Assembly: GCF_003253005.1 (NCBI RefSeq)
Contig: NZ_QEPZ01000002.1
Span: forward strand, 248,001-312,000
DNA length: 64,000 nt
Direction of reading: 5' to 3'
Source: Haemophilus parainfluenzae
Lineage (GTDB): Bacteria > Pseudomonadota > Gammaproteobacteria > Enterobacterales > Pasteurellaceae
Position 1 is the stretch's first letter. Each line of letters begins with the position of its first letter. Shown here one piece after another: positions 9,210 to 18,478 of the stretch. The notes under the pieces were generated by a model that was given only the letters and a program-made list of their open reading frames with translations, was not told where the DNA came from and searched no databases. A program made the translations under genes and the position numbers.

Positions 9210-10308
9210 TTAAAGTCCCGCTTTCAAGCTTGCTTCAATAAAGCGATCGAGATCGCCATCCAGTACGGCTTGTGTATTACGATTTTCAACGCCTGTGCGG
9301 AGATCCTTAATACGTGCATCATCTAACACATAAGAACGAATTTGGCTACCCCAACCGATATCAGATTTATTATCTTCCATCGCTTGTTTGTCTGCATTTT
9401 TCTTTTGTAACTCAAGCTCATACAATTTCGCTTTTAACTGCTTCATGGCTTGATCTTTATTTTTGTGTTGAGAACGATCGTTTTGACATTGCACGACAAT
9501 CCCACTTGGCATGTGAGTAATACGCACCGCACTTTCAGTTTTATTGACGTGCTGACCTCCCGCACCAGATGCACGATAAACGTCAATACGTAAATCAGCC
9601 GGATTGATTTCAATATCAATATCATCATCAATTTCAGGGTAAACGAAAGCCGCTGAAAATGATGTATGGCGACGGTTATTAGAGTCGAATGGACTTTTGC
9701 GTACTAAACGATGAATACCGGTTTCCGTACGTAACCAACCGAAAGCATATTCGCCACTGACACGAATCGTCGCTGATTTTAAACCTGCGACATCGCCATC
9801 CGAGACTTCCATTAATTCTGTTTTAAAGCCTTTACTTTCAGCCCAACGAAGGTACATGCGAAGTAACATTTCCGTCCAGTCTTGTGCTTCTGTACCACCA
9901 GATCCAGCTTGTAAATCGACATAACAATCACACGCATCGTGTTCACCGCTAAACATGCGTCTGAATTCTAATTTTGCGAGTTGTTGTTCAAGCTCATTTA
10001 ATTCAGCAACGGCTTCATTGAAGGTCTCTTCATCTTCCGCTTCAACTGCTAATTCAAGTAGTCCTTCAACATCTTCTAAACCTTGTTCTAAATTCTTGAT
10101 GGTATCAACTACTTGTTCAAGTGAAACGCGCTCTTTCCCAAGCGCTTGAGCTTTTTCAGGTTCGTTCCATATATCGGGTTGTTCTAATTCGGCATTCACT
10201 TCTTCTAAACGCTCAACTTTTGCGTCAAAGTCAAAGATACCCCCGAAGCACAGAAGTGCGCTCGGAAAGTTCGGTGATTTTGTTTTTGATTGGATTGATT
10301 TCAAACAT
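9210..10308 (-). CDS. prfB: Peptide chain release factor 2 (programmed +1 frameshift)
   Basis: Release factor 2, which recognises UGA and UAA stop codons and triggers peptide release on the ribosome. The gene starts at the ATG at 10308 ([19 protein letters not shown]), runs 25 codons to an in-frame TGA at 10233-10231, then continues in the +1 frame to 9210. That gives 365 aa, the normal RF2 length. The codon-recognition motif SPF ([11 protein letters not shown]) and the catalytic GGQ ([10 protein letters not shown]) are present. An alternative uninterrupted reading from 10304 gives a nonsense N-terminus and should not be annotated. lysS, usually downstream, is absent here. Confidence 0.96.
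10230..10245 (-). promoter_or_regulatory. prfB programmed frameshift site
   Basis: The sequence CGGGGGTATCTTTGAC places a Shine-Dalgarno-like GGGGG three bases before the slippery CTT TGA. This is the classical autoregulatory site: low RF2 makes the ribosome pause at UGA and shift by +1 into GAC. It differs from E. coli by C instead of A before the G run. Confidence 0.95.
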
Positions 10309-10436
10309 AATAAATAAACCTCTATAAACGGTAGAAGTATAAGTCATTTTCAGTTTTTTGGGTAGTTTAGCTTGCACAAATTATCGATCCATTTATAATT
10401 CTACTCTTCGTTGTTTAGATATATTTAGGAATAAAA

Positions 10437-11123
10437 ATGAAGAAATTATTAACCGCACTTTTAATCACTGTTTCAGCCACAGCTATGGCGAGTGATGCTG
10501 AGATTAAATCGAAGTTACAGGCGTTAGGTGCAAAAAATATTGAAGTGAAAGATTCACCGGTAAAAGGCCTTAAAACAGCCGTGACTGATCAAGGCATTTT
10601 ATATGTGAGCGAAAATGGTCAATATGTTTTGCAAGGCAAAATGTATGAATTAACAAATAAAGGCCCGGTTGATGTAGCGGGTAAGTTTTTAGCGGATAAA
10701 GTGAATGCGTTAAAAAACGAAATGATCATTTATCCTGCAAAAAATGAAAAATATGTTGTGACTGTATTCATGGATATCACTTGTCATTATTGCCATATTC
10801 TTCATCAACAACTGAAAGAATATAATGATTTAGGTATTACTGTTCGTTATCTTGCATTCCCACGTGGTGGAATGAATGAAACCGCTCGTCAAATGGAAGC
10901 AATTTGGACGGCAAAAGATCCTGTATTTGCATTGAATGAAGCAGAAAAAGGTAACTTACCGAAAGAATTGAAAACCCCTAATATTGTAAAAAAACACTAT
11001 GATTTAGGTGTACAACTTGGAGTGAAAGGTACGCCAAGTATTGTGACTTCAACAGGTGAAATGCTTGGCGGGTATTTAAAGCCTCAAGATTTATTAGCTG
11101 TGTTACAAGAATCAGCACAATAA
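10437..11123 (+). CDS. dsbC: Thiol:disulfide isomerase DsbC
   Basis: Periplasmic disulfide isomerase that reshuffles wrong disulfides and is kept reduced by DsbD. It has a signal peptide (MKKLLTALLITVSATAMA), a DsbC N-terminal dimerisation domain (about residues 20-80) and a thioredoxin-fold domain with the active site CHYC (DITCHYCHILHQQ). The cis-proline loop is VKGTPSIV. Length 228 aa is normal. It lies divergent from prfB and before recJ, the same order as I recall in H. influenzae and E. coli. A weak G+C hairpin (AGGGCG/CGCCCT, about 11134-11155) follows. Confidence 0.94.
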   Translation: MKKLLTALLITVSATAMASDAEIKSKLQALGAKNIEVKDSPVKGLKTAVTDQGILYVSENGQYVLQGKMYELTNKGPVDVAGKFLADKVNALKNEMIIYPAKNEKYVVTVFMDITCHYCHILHQQLKEYNDLGITVRYLAFPRGGMNETARQMEAIWTAKDPVFALNEAEKGNLPKELKTPNIVKKHYDLGVQLGVKGTPSIVTSTGEMLGGYLKPQDLLAVLQESAQ

Positions 11124-11224
11124 TTATTAGTAGTGAGGGCGTATTGTATGCGCCCTTAAAATATTCATGTCATCAAAGTACATATCGAATGTTCCTTTAA
11201 TGTAATTTTAAATAACGAAACACC

Positions 11225-12949
11225 GTGAAAAAACTCATTAAACGTCGTGAAATTCCTGGCGGAAATCCTGTTTCAGATAATACATTACTCGATCGTCTCT
11301 ATCGTTCTCGTCATATAAAAAATAGTCAAGAATTAGACCGCACTTTGCAATCAATGCTAAATCCCAATCAATTATACGGTATTCAACAAGCCGTGAATTT
11401 ATTGGTTGATACTTATCAACAGCAACAAAAGATTGTTATCGTCGGCGATTTTGATGCTGATGGGGCAACCAGTACGGCGCTTTCAGTGTTAGCTTTATGT
11501 ATGCTTGGCTTTACTGATGTGGAATACCTAGTGCCAAATCGTTTTGAGCAAGGCTATGGTTTGAGTGTACCTGTTGCTGAGATGGCAATGGAAAAAGGTG
11601 TGCAGTTATTGATGACGGTGGATAACGGGGTATCGTCTTTTGAGGGCGTGGCGTATTTAAAAGAGCAGGGGGTGAAGGTGTTAATTACCGATCATCACTT
11701 GCCACCAGAAATATTGCCGAATGCAGATGCCATTGTTAATCCAAATTTGCAACAATGTGATTTCCCCTCAAAATGTTTAGCCGGCGTAGGCGTAGCATTC
11801 TATTTAATGCTCGCTTTACGTGCCAAATTTCGCGAGTTGGGCATTTTTACGGCAGAAACACAACCTAATTTTACTGAGCTACTGGATTTAGTCGCGCTCG
11901 GTACAATTGCAGATGTCGTTCCCCTTGATCAAAATAACCGCATTTTAGCCCATCAAGGGTTGATGAGAATTCGTGCGAAACGTTGTCGACCAGGAATTAT
12001 TGCTCTCGCTGAAGTGGCTAATCGAGAAGTCGAAAAACTTTGCTCGGCTGATTTGGGCTTTGCGATTGCACCCCGTTTAAATGCAGCGGGTCGATTAGAT
12101 AATATGTCTGTCGGTGTGGAGTTATTACTTGCAGAAAGTATGCAAGAAGCAAGAGCTCAAGCCTTGGATTTAGACAGTTTAAATCAGGCTCGAAAAGAAA
12201 TTGAGCAAGGCATGAAGTTAGAGGCCTTAGAAATTTGCCGAAATCTAACTGCACTTTCTGATGAATTACCGATGGGGATAGCCTTATTTCAGCCAGATTG
12301 GCATCAAGGCGTATTAGGCATTGTAGCTTCTCGAATCAAAGATCAATATCATCGACCCGTTATTGCTTTTGCACAAGATCAAGAAGGCATTTTAAAAGGT
12401 TCGGCGCGTTCAATTGAAGGCTTGCATATGCGCGATGTATTAGAGCGTATTCATTCCCAACATCCTGATATGATTTTAAAATTTGGCGGTCATGCCATGG
12501 CTGCAGGATTAAGCATTAAAGAAAGCTTTTTCCCTGATTTTCAAAAGATTTTTAATCAAACGGTGCAAGATTGGTTAAATGAAGATCAATTACAAGGTGT
12601 GATTTGGACGGATGGCGAACTTCAATCAAATGAATTTAGTATTGAAACAGCAAAAGTGATAAAATCTGGCGGGCCTTGGGGACAAGCTTTTCCTGAGCCT
12701 GTTTTTGATGGTGAATTTAAAATTTTTGAGCAACGCGCGATCGGGCAAAATCAAAATCACTTAAAAATGCTTGTAGAGCCTAAAAATGGTGGTCCATTAT
12801 TAGATGCCATTGCGTTTAATATCGATACTCGGTATTATCCCGATTTGTCGATTAAGCAGGCAAAATTTGCTTATAAGTTAGAAATTAATGAGTTTCGTGG
12901 AAATCGAAACGTCCAATTATTAGTCGATTATATTGAACCAATTGGTTAA
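11225..12949 (+). CDS. recJ: Single-stranded-DNA-specific exonuclease RecJ
   Basis: 5'-3' exonuclease on single-stranded DNA, used in recombination, mismatch and base-excision repair. It starts at GTG 11225 (MKKLIKRREIPGG). The DHH-family motifs are VGDFDADGATSTAL (motif I), MTVDNGVSSFEG and ITDHHLPPE (DHH), plus the C-terminal DHHA1-type GGHAMAAGLS. Length is 574 aa, normal for the family. It is followed after 3 bp by the DsbA-like gene and then by mtnN, so the three probably share a transcript. Confidence 0.95.
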   Translation: MKKLIKRREIPGGNPVSDNTLLDRLYRSRHIKNSQELDRTLQSMLNPNQLYGIQQAVNLLVDTYQQQQKIVIVGDFDADGATSTALSVLALCMLGFTDVEYLVPNRFEQGYGLSVPVAEMAMEKGVQLLMTVDNGVSSFEGVAYLKEQGVKVLITDHHLPPEILPNADAIVNPNLQQCDFPSKCLAGVGVAFYLMLALRAKFRELGIFTAETQPNFTELLDLVALGTIADVVPLDQNNRILAHQGLMRIRAKRCRPGIIALAEVANREVEKLCSADLGFAIAPRLNAAGRLDNMSVGVELLLAESMQEARAQALDLDSLNQARKEIEQGMKLEALEICRNLTALSDELPMGIALFQPDWHQGVLGIVASRIKDQYHRPVIAFAQDQEGILKGSARSIEGLHMRDVLERIHSQHPDMILKFGGHAMAAGLSIKESFFPDFQKIFNQTVQDWLNEDQLQGVIWTDGELQSNEFSIETAKVIKSGGPWGQAFPEPVFDGEFKIFEQRAIGQNQNHLKMLVEPKNGGPLLDAIAFNIDTRYYPDLSIKQAKFAYKLEINEFRGNRNVQLLVDYIEPIG

Positions 12950-12952
12950 TTT

Positions 12953-13669
12953 ATGAAAAAAGTTTGGCAGAATAAATTATTAAAAGGATCCTTTGCAATG
13001 ATATTGCTGAGTGTGACGAATGTCGCATTCGGCAATATCAGTGCAAAGGATTTTTCTGCTAAAAATCCACCACACTTGCCGCCAGAGAATGTCGTACAGT
13101 TTGAAGACGGTAGAGATTATTTTTCATATCAAGAACCTATTGAGCAGATTAGAAGAAGTGATAGTAGAATTCCTATCCAATTTTTCTTTGATTACGACTG
13201 TCGGGTTTGTTCTTCAGCTCAAGATATCTTGCAACTTTATAGCCAAATTCGCCCTAATAAGGTGGAATTAGAAGAATATCCTGTCGCCACGAATGAGGCT
13301 AGATTTTCAGCGACAATATTCTATACATTACAGCGTTTAAAAGTGGGCGAGTTATCGGATACGCTGTTATTTGAAACTTCTGAAAAGGCGCGTTATACCG
13401 AATTATCTACATTAGATAAGATGCGTGAATGGGTAATCTCGCAAGGAATTAGTAAAGTTGAATTTAACAAAGTTGTGCATTCTTCAGAAGTGAAAAAGGA
13501 TGTAAGTAACGCTATTAATTTGACGGAAGAATATGGTGTTTTTACTTTTCCTTATGTAGTTATAGGTGGGAAATATGTTCTCACCGCAAGTACGCTGTAT
13601 AACGATGATTATGGAGTGGCAGTATTAGATTTCTTAGTGAATAAACTCGAACAAGAAAGGAAAAATTAA
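12953..13669 (+). CDS. DsbA-like thiol:disulfide oxidoreductase
   Basis: Exported thioredoxin-fold protein. An N-terminal signal (about residues 1-28, [11 protein letters not shown]) is followed by the redox motif CRVC in [17 protein letters not shown] and an inserted helical domain. The cis-proline loop is [15 protein letters not shown] differs from the CPHC of DsbA and the CHYC of the neighbouring DsbC, so its redox potential may differ. It sits 3 bp after recJ, and its stop overlaps the mtnN start (TAATG at 13667-13671). Partner proteins cannot be told from sequence. Confidence 0.75.
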   Translation: MKKVWQNKLLKGSFAMILLSVTNVAFGNISAKDFSAKNPPHLPPENVVQFEDGRDYFSYQEPIEQIRRSDSRIPIQFFFDYDCRVCSSAQDILQLYSQIRPNKVELEEYPVATNEARFSATIFYTLQRLKVGELSDTLLFETSEKARYTELSTLDKMREWVISQGISKVEFNKVVHSSEVKKDVSNAINLTEEYGVFTFPYVVIGGKYVLTASTLYNDDYGVAVLDFLVNKLEQERKN

Positions 13670-14358
13670 TGAAAATCGGGATTGTTGGTGCAATGGCACA
13701 AGAAGTGGAGATTTTATCCCAATTAATGACAGATAAAAAAGAGACAAAAGTTGCAAGTGCGGTCATTTTTGAAGGCAAAATTAATGGCAAAGAGATCGCG
13801 TTATTGCAATCTGGGATTGGTAAAGTCGCGGCAGCTATTGGTACCACAGCTTTATTACAATTGGCTAAACCGGATGTGGTTTTAAATACGGGCTCAGCGG
13901 GTGGTGTTGCGAAAGGCTTAAAAGTGGGGGATATCGTTATTTCAGATGAAACCCGATATCACGATGCCGATGTGACAGCTTTTGGCTATGAAAAAGGTCA
14001 ATTACCTGCAAATCCAGCTGCTTTTCTTTCAGATAAACAATTAGCAGATTTAGCCGATGAAATTGCCCAATCACAAGGACAAAATGTAAAACGCGGTTTA
14101 ATTTGCTCTGGTGATAGTTTTATTAATAGCGAAGAAAAAATTGCTCAAATTAAAGTTGATTTCCCAAATGTGACTGCAGTAGAAATGGAAGCCACGGCGA
14201 TTGCGCAAGTTTGTCATGCCTTTAACGTACCTTTTGTGGTCGTTCGGGCAATTTCGGATGCAGGCGATGGCGAAGCGAGTATGTCTTTTGAAGAGTTCTT
14301 ACCGTTAGCTGCAAAACAGTCTTCGGCATTAGTATTAGGGATGATAGACAGACTGTAG
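13669..14358 (+). CDS. mtnN: 5'-methylthioadenosine/S-adenosylhomocysteine nucleosidase
   Basis: Cytoplasmic nucleosidase (Pfs) that cleaves methylthioadenosine and S-adenosylhomocysteine, feeding methionine salvage and the LuxS autoinducer-2 pathway. The 229-aa protein opens [16 protein letters not shown]. It has the family active-site stretches [28 protein letters not shown] and [11 protein letters not shown], which hold the catalytic Glu and Asp. It is translationally coupled to the preceding DsbA-like gene and ends before a strong terminator. Confidence 0.96.
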   Translation: MKIGIVGAMAQEVEILSQLMTDKKETKVASAVIFEGKINGKEIALLQSGIGKVAAAIGTTALLQLAKPDVVLNTGSAGGVAKGLKVGDIVISDETRYHDADVTAFGYEKGQLPANPAAFLSDKQLADLADEIAQSQGQNVKRGLICSGDSFINSEEKIAQIKVDFPNVTAVEMEATAIAQVCHAFNVPFVVVRAISDAGDGEASMSFEEFLPLAAKQSSALVLGMIDRL

Positions 14359-14410
14359 TAATAATCTTTTAATAAGATAATAAATTCTAAAATTGAATCA
14401 TAAACATTAT

Positions 14411-14446
14411 TTAAAAAGGCATAGTTAATTGACTATGCCTTTTTAT
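14411..14446. terminator. mtnN/hup bidirectional terminator
   Basis: A 13-bp perfect stem AAAAAGGCATAGT / ACTATGCCTTTTT (14413-14425 with 14432-14444) lies between two convergent genes. Confidence 0.85.
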
Positions 14447-14455
14447 ATAAACCCA

Positions 14456-17323
14456 TTAGAATTTATAGTTTAAACTAAAAATATAAGTTCTTCCTCGTGC
14501 AAAATTGTAAAGCACAGATTTATCTTTTATTCCGTTATCGCAAGTATCATTTTTGCTACAAATGGAATCATTTAAGCTTGAATAATAGCGTTGAGATGCC
14601 GCATCGTTGCCAGAATCTAAAGGATCAACATAACGTTTATCTAGTAGGTTTTGTACTTCAGCTTTGATAATCAAATCTTTGATAGGTTCGTAACTTATAT
14701 GCAAATCTAAAATAATTGGTTGTTTATTAATTTCTTCTGTTTTCTTAATTGCATAATAAGTTCTTTCATGACTAGTATTTAATTCAAATTCAGAGCCGTT
14801 AATATATTCTTCTTGAATGGTTGCTCGTTTGCTTTTCCCATAGTAACGAGCTGCGATACCAACAGTTAATTTTTGATCAAACCAGCGAGAGCCAAGTTCT
14901 AATCTTCCATAATCTTTAGGTAACATTGAGATACGAGATAGACCATAACCTTGTTTTAGAATGTCATCTTTTGATGCGTTGTTAGGACGTGGACTTGCAT
15001 CTGCATAATTGGTTGGTTGATTTGTTCGTTGGTATGCATAAGACAGATTTGCAAAGAAACGTCCCATGTCATAGTTAATTTCTAACTCGACGCCGCTCTT
15101 TTTCACAATAGGCTTATAATTTTGATGAGCAATGGTAAATCTAAATCCATTATCAGCAGCCCAGTCAGGAACAACGCCATCTCTCCACCATACACCATAT
15201 ACATTATGAATATAATTTTTGATGAAACTACGATATCCCACTAGTTTTAAACCTAGAACATCTTCTTCTGTAAAAACAGCTTTTTTATAGGTGTTAAACC
15301 CTAGTTGATAAGTTTCTGCTCGCTCAGGTTTTAATGCCGTATTTACGCCAACATCAGATACTTGAGAGAAGAACATTTCTTGAATATTTGGCATTCTATG
15401 TGTGCGCGAATAGGTGAAAAACGGCATAAAATAATCATTGATATCCGCGCTAAGCGTTGCTGAGTGGTTTATCGCTGTTTTATGTCCTGATTTATGCAAA
15501 ATCGGTTCATTAATTTGTGTTGGTGTATTTTCATAACCTACATACTCACCGTTAAATGCATAATGCGTAAAATTGACACTATAGTCTAAATGGTAAATTC
15601 CTTTAGAAAGTGCGGTATCAAAATAAACAGTTTTAAATTGTTGTTTACCAGAAGGTTGTAAGATCACTGAACGTTGTGGTAATCCGCTTTTGCTTCCTTG
15701 GAAGCGACCTAAATAACTATAGTTTCCTTGGGAGTGTGATTCATTGTTATAAAACAAACTTAATTCTTCTGGAAAACGGTTTTTACTATACTCATTAATA
15801 AAGTAGTTAAAGCCCAATGTGGTTTTTAAATCGATTTCTTTTGGCAATAAAAAAGTATAGCTATTGTTAATATCAATAATATTTGCCACATTCTTCGTAA
15901 TTAATTTATCTTCTACTTGCCAACCAGAAAAGAATGCACCTTTAGGATAAATGGTTTTACCCAAGTTGTGTGCTACCATCAAATTGAGATCAAGATAGCG
16001 ATTATTATTAAAATTATAATTTAATTGATAATTACGATTTTCAATTTTTCGAGAACCAATTTTATTATCGAGGGTACGAATTTGTGCACCTAAATTATGG
16101 CGATCATCACCATATTCAAATTTTAATAAATGGCTACGAGAACGAGATTGCAAACTGCCAGGCTCAATAGGGGCAACACTGTATTGATCCTTATTACGTT
16201 CAAATGAGTTATTTGTTGAATCCACATCATTTTGTAATTCGGGGATATCTTTGGGAGGCACACCATTTTCTAATTCTCTCAGAATTTTTTTTCTAGTTTC
16301 ATTTTTATAAGTATTAAGTTGATAGCTAGATGTATTGTAACGAGGTTCGTTAGGCGTATCTTCTTCACTAATATAATCATAATTTTCTTCTTTTCTTTCT
16401 ACTCGAGTAATACATCCTGGTGTTCTTGTTTCAGTCACTCCAGTCAATTCATCTGTAGTTGTAATTGGATCTGTATTTCCGTTAAATGTTGGGGTTGGCG
16501 CATTGCAAGACCAATGATTTTTGTTTAAATCGGGAGTCCATTGTCCTGTAGAATTTAAAGTATAACCGGCATTATGGAAATAAGCTTCTTTTTCTTTGGC
16601 AAGAATATCTTGCCCAAGTGTAGCTAATCGTTCTCCTCCACCGATACGATAATCTTGTGAGACTTCACGTTGACTATAGCCATATGCCACACCGACATAC
16701 CCTCCATTATCAAGCCATTTTCTGCCTGCAGCTGTGGTCATAAAATTCGACTTAGTTTCATTGCTACCAGCCATACCTTTAACAACTAAACCAAAAGGTC
16801 TATCATCCGTGATAATATCGTTAACCCCCAATGTTCTAAAATTAGCACTACCAGACAATGTGTTTATACCGCTGGAACCTGAGAAATTGCTTTTATTGAT
16901 ATCGACACCAGCAATGAAATTAGGATCTATCGCGGCACCAAATTGAGAGTTACCGCCTGATTGACCTGAATCCATTGAGGTAGAATAAAAAGTTTGCGTT
17001 ACGCCATCAACCATAGTATTGACTCGACCTAACCCATTTTCGCCACGAATATTCACAGAAACTACGCCAGAGCCTTTATCTTGTTGAGTAAAAGCACCTG
17101 GGATACTTCGAATAACTTGATCGATAGTTTGGGTTTCTTTAAAAATATGCTCTCGGGTGCTTTTTGCTTTCGCTTCCGTAAAAGGTTTTTTATCATTAGC
17201 CACATTTTTTTCGACCACATTTATTTGATCGAGTATTTCTTCTGTTTGAGCTTCAGCAATATTAATATTCATTGCATTTATTAGGCAAAATGTAACTAAG
17301 TTTAATTTTATTTCTTTCTTCAT
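14456..17323 (-). CDS. hup: TonB-dependent haem receptor (Hup-like)
   Basis: Outer-membrane TonB-dependent receptor of the haemoglobin/transferrin/lactoferrin group, predicted to import haem or haem-protein iron. It has a signal peptide ending near NIAEA, a TonB-box-like start (EEILDQINVVEK), a plug with VRSIPGAFTQQD, and a 955-aa barrel ending in aromatic Phe (FSLNYKF). A Cys-containing loop near residues 265-305 is probably extracellular. Its place between mtnN and cmk matches the H. influenzae hup locus as I recall it, although lctP is missing here. The promoter overlaps a good Fur box. No CCAA repeat tract, typical of the phase-variable hgp genes, is seen. Confidence 0.85.
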   Translation of the reverse strand: MKKEIKLNLVTFCLINAMNINIAEAQTEEILDQINVVEKNVANDKKPFTEAKAKSTREHIFKETQTIDQVIRSIPGAFTQQDKGSGVVSVNIRGENGLGRVNTMVDGVTQTFYSTSMDSGQSGGNSQFGAAIDPNFIAGVDINKSNFSGSSGINTLSGSANFRTLGVNDIITDDRPFGLVVKGMAGSNETKSNFMTTAAGRKWLDNGGYVGVAYGYSQREVSQDYRIGGGERLATLGQDILAKEKEAYFHNAGYTLNSTGQWTPDLNKNHWSCNAPTPTFNGNTDPITTTDELTGVTETRTPGCITRVERKEENYDYISEEDTPNEPRYNTSSYQLNTYKNETRKKILRELENGVPPKDIPELQNDVDSTNNSFERNKDQYSVAPIEPGSLQSRSRSHLLKFEYGDDRHNLGAQIRTLDNKIGSRKIENRNYQLNYNFNNNRYLDLNLMVAHNLGKTIYPKGAFFSGWQVEDKLITKNVANIIDINNSYTFLLPKEIDLKTTLGFNYFINEYSKNRFPEELSLFYNNESHSQGNYSYLGRFQGSKSGLPQRSVILQPSGKQQFKTVYFDTALSKGIYHLDYSVNFTHYAFNGEYVGYENTPTQINEPILHKSGHKTAINHSATLSADINDYFMPFFTYSRTHRMPNIQEMFFSQVSDVGVNTALKPERAETYQLGFNTYKKAVFTEEDVLGLKLVGYRSFIKNYIHNVYGVWWRDGVVPDWAADNGFRFTIAHQNYKPIVKKSGVELEINYDMGRFFANLSYAYQRTNQPTNYADASPRPNNASKDDILKQGYGLSRISMLPKDYGRLELGSRWFDQKLTVGIAARYYGKSKRATIQEEYINGSEFELNTSHERTYYAIKKTEEINKQPIILDLHISYEPIKDLIIKAEVQNLLDKRYVDPLDSGNDAASQRYYSSLNDSICSKNDTCDNGIKDKSVLYNFARGRTYIFSLNYKF

Positions 17324-17343
17324 TTGTTATCCCCTTCTTTTTT

Positions 17344-17362
17344 GAGAAAGATTCTTATTATC
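17344..17362 (-). promoter_or_regulatory. Fur box overlapping hup promoter
   Basis: The reverse strand reads GATAATAAGAATCTTTCTC, matching 15 of 19 positions of the Fur consensus. Its GATAAT is also the -10 hexamer (17362-17357); a -35 TTGAAT lies at 17385-17380, exactly 17 bp upstream. The hup ATG is 20 bp downstream. Iron-bound Fur should block this promoter. Confidence 0.7.
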
Positions 17363-17704
17363 CTCTTTGGTGTGAGAGAATTCAAGGGATGAGATCATGA
17401 AATTTATATAAGAATTAAAGAATAATTTTCATGTTATATATGATGAAATTTTTAATTCTTCTTTTTTTGTTGAAAACATAATAACGATTATTGAGGTTTT
17501 TCTTTTTATCGGTGGCGTTTGCCTTGACATTATAGGAGAGGATTAAGAGCTGATATTTTTTCTTTAAATTTTATATGAATTATCAATGTTTATTTAGAAT
17601 TGTGATAGGTGATTATTTTTAACATTTGGCAAAAGAATCTTTAGTGAAATAAATTATTTGTGTCTATAATATATCGGTTTTTGAAAAGTAAAAGGATAGA
17701 GATG
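17363..17704. other. AT-rich intergenic region between hup and cmk
   Basis: It holds the hup -35 (17385-17380) and, near the right end, a likely cmk promoter with TATAAT at 17665-17670 (-35 weak). A second, poor Fur-like stretch at 17479-17497 matches only about 11 of 19. In H. influenzae lctP lies here; I see no gene or remnant of it. Confidence 0.5.
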
Positions 17705-18382
17705 ATGGGGATAATTATCACCGTTGATGGTCCAAGCGGAGCAGGGAAAGGAACACTTTGTTACGCCTTGGCTGAAAAGTTGGGTTTTACCTTGTTGGAT
17801 AGTGGTGCCATTTATCGCGTGACGGCATTGGCTGCGCTGAAACGTCATGCAGATTTAACCGATGAAGAAGGATTAGCGGAGTTAGCACGTCATTTAGATA
17901 TCCAGTTCATCCCGAAAAATGGTGAGCTCAATGTACTTCTTGGAGGGATGGATGTGAGCCATTTAATCCGTACGCAAGAAGTAGCGGAAGCTGCATCAAA
18001 AATAGCGGTTTTTCCAAAAGTGCGGTCAGCTTTACTGCAACTTCAGCAGGATTTTGGCAAAAATGATGGACTGATTGCGGATGGGCGAGATATGGGAACC
18101 GTGGTTTTCCCAAATGCACAAGTTAAACTGTTTTTAGATGCAAGTGCGGAAGAACGTGCAAAAAGACGTTATAAACAGTTGCAAAATAAGGGAATTAATG
18201 GTAACTTTGCACAGATTTTAGCCGAGATACAAGAACGTGATTTTCGTGATAGAAATCGTGAGGTTGCGCCATTGAAGCCGGCTGATGATGCTTTATTGTT
18301 AGATAGTACAACATTGAGTATTGATGAGGTTATTGCTCAAGCGTTAGTTTATATTCAACAAAAAACGTCAATTTCGATTTAA
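17705..18382 (+). CDS. cmk: Cytidylate kinase
   Basis: Phosphorylates CMP and dCMP to the diphosphates in pyrimidine nucleotide salvage. The start is ATG 17705 ([17 protein letters not shown]), with AAAAGGA about 9 bases upstream; an adjacent ATG at 17702 is possible, and the longer GTG frame from 17660 runs through the promoter. The Walker A motif is GPSGAGKG, the CMP-binding region follows LDSGAIYR, and the lid Arg cluster is RAKRRYKQ. Length 225 aa is normal. It lies directly before rpsA, the conserved cmk-rpsA-ihfB order of gamma-proteobacteria. Confidence 0.95.
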   Translation: MGIIITVDGPSGAGKGTLCYALAEKLGFTLLDSGAIYRVTALAALKRHADLTDEEGLAELARHLDIQFIPKNGELNVLLGGMDVSHLIRTQEVAEAASKIAVFPKVRSALLQLQQDFGKNDGLIADGRDMGTVVFPNAQVKLFLDASAEERAKRRYKQLQNKGINGNFAQILAEIQERDFRDRNREVAPLKPADDALLLDSTTLSIDEVIAQALVYIQQKTSISI

Positions 18383-18478
18383 CTGTTTATTCAAGGAAGA
18401 ATAGACATTTATCCTCAACCCCGCATTTTATGGATCTTAATGTGGATGTTATTAACTTAAATTAAGAAGATTATTTAT

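Noticed and set aside
14456..17323. hup as a phase-variable hgp-type receptor
   Set aside because: No CCAA tetranucleotide repeat or other long simple repeat is seen in the 5' part.
17479..17497. Second Fur-like sequence upstream of hup
   Set aside because: Only about 11 of 19 positions match the consensus and it is not placed on a promoter.
17660..17704. GTG start for cmk
   Set aside because: It would include the -10 region and ribosome-binding site in the coding sequence; family proteins start at [12 protein letters not shown].
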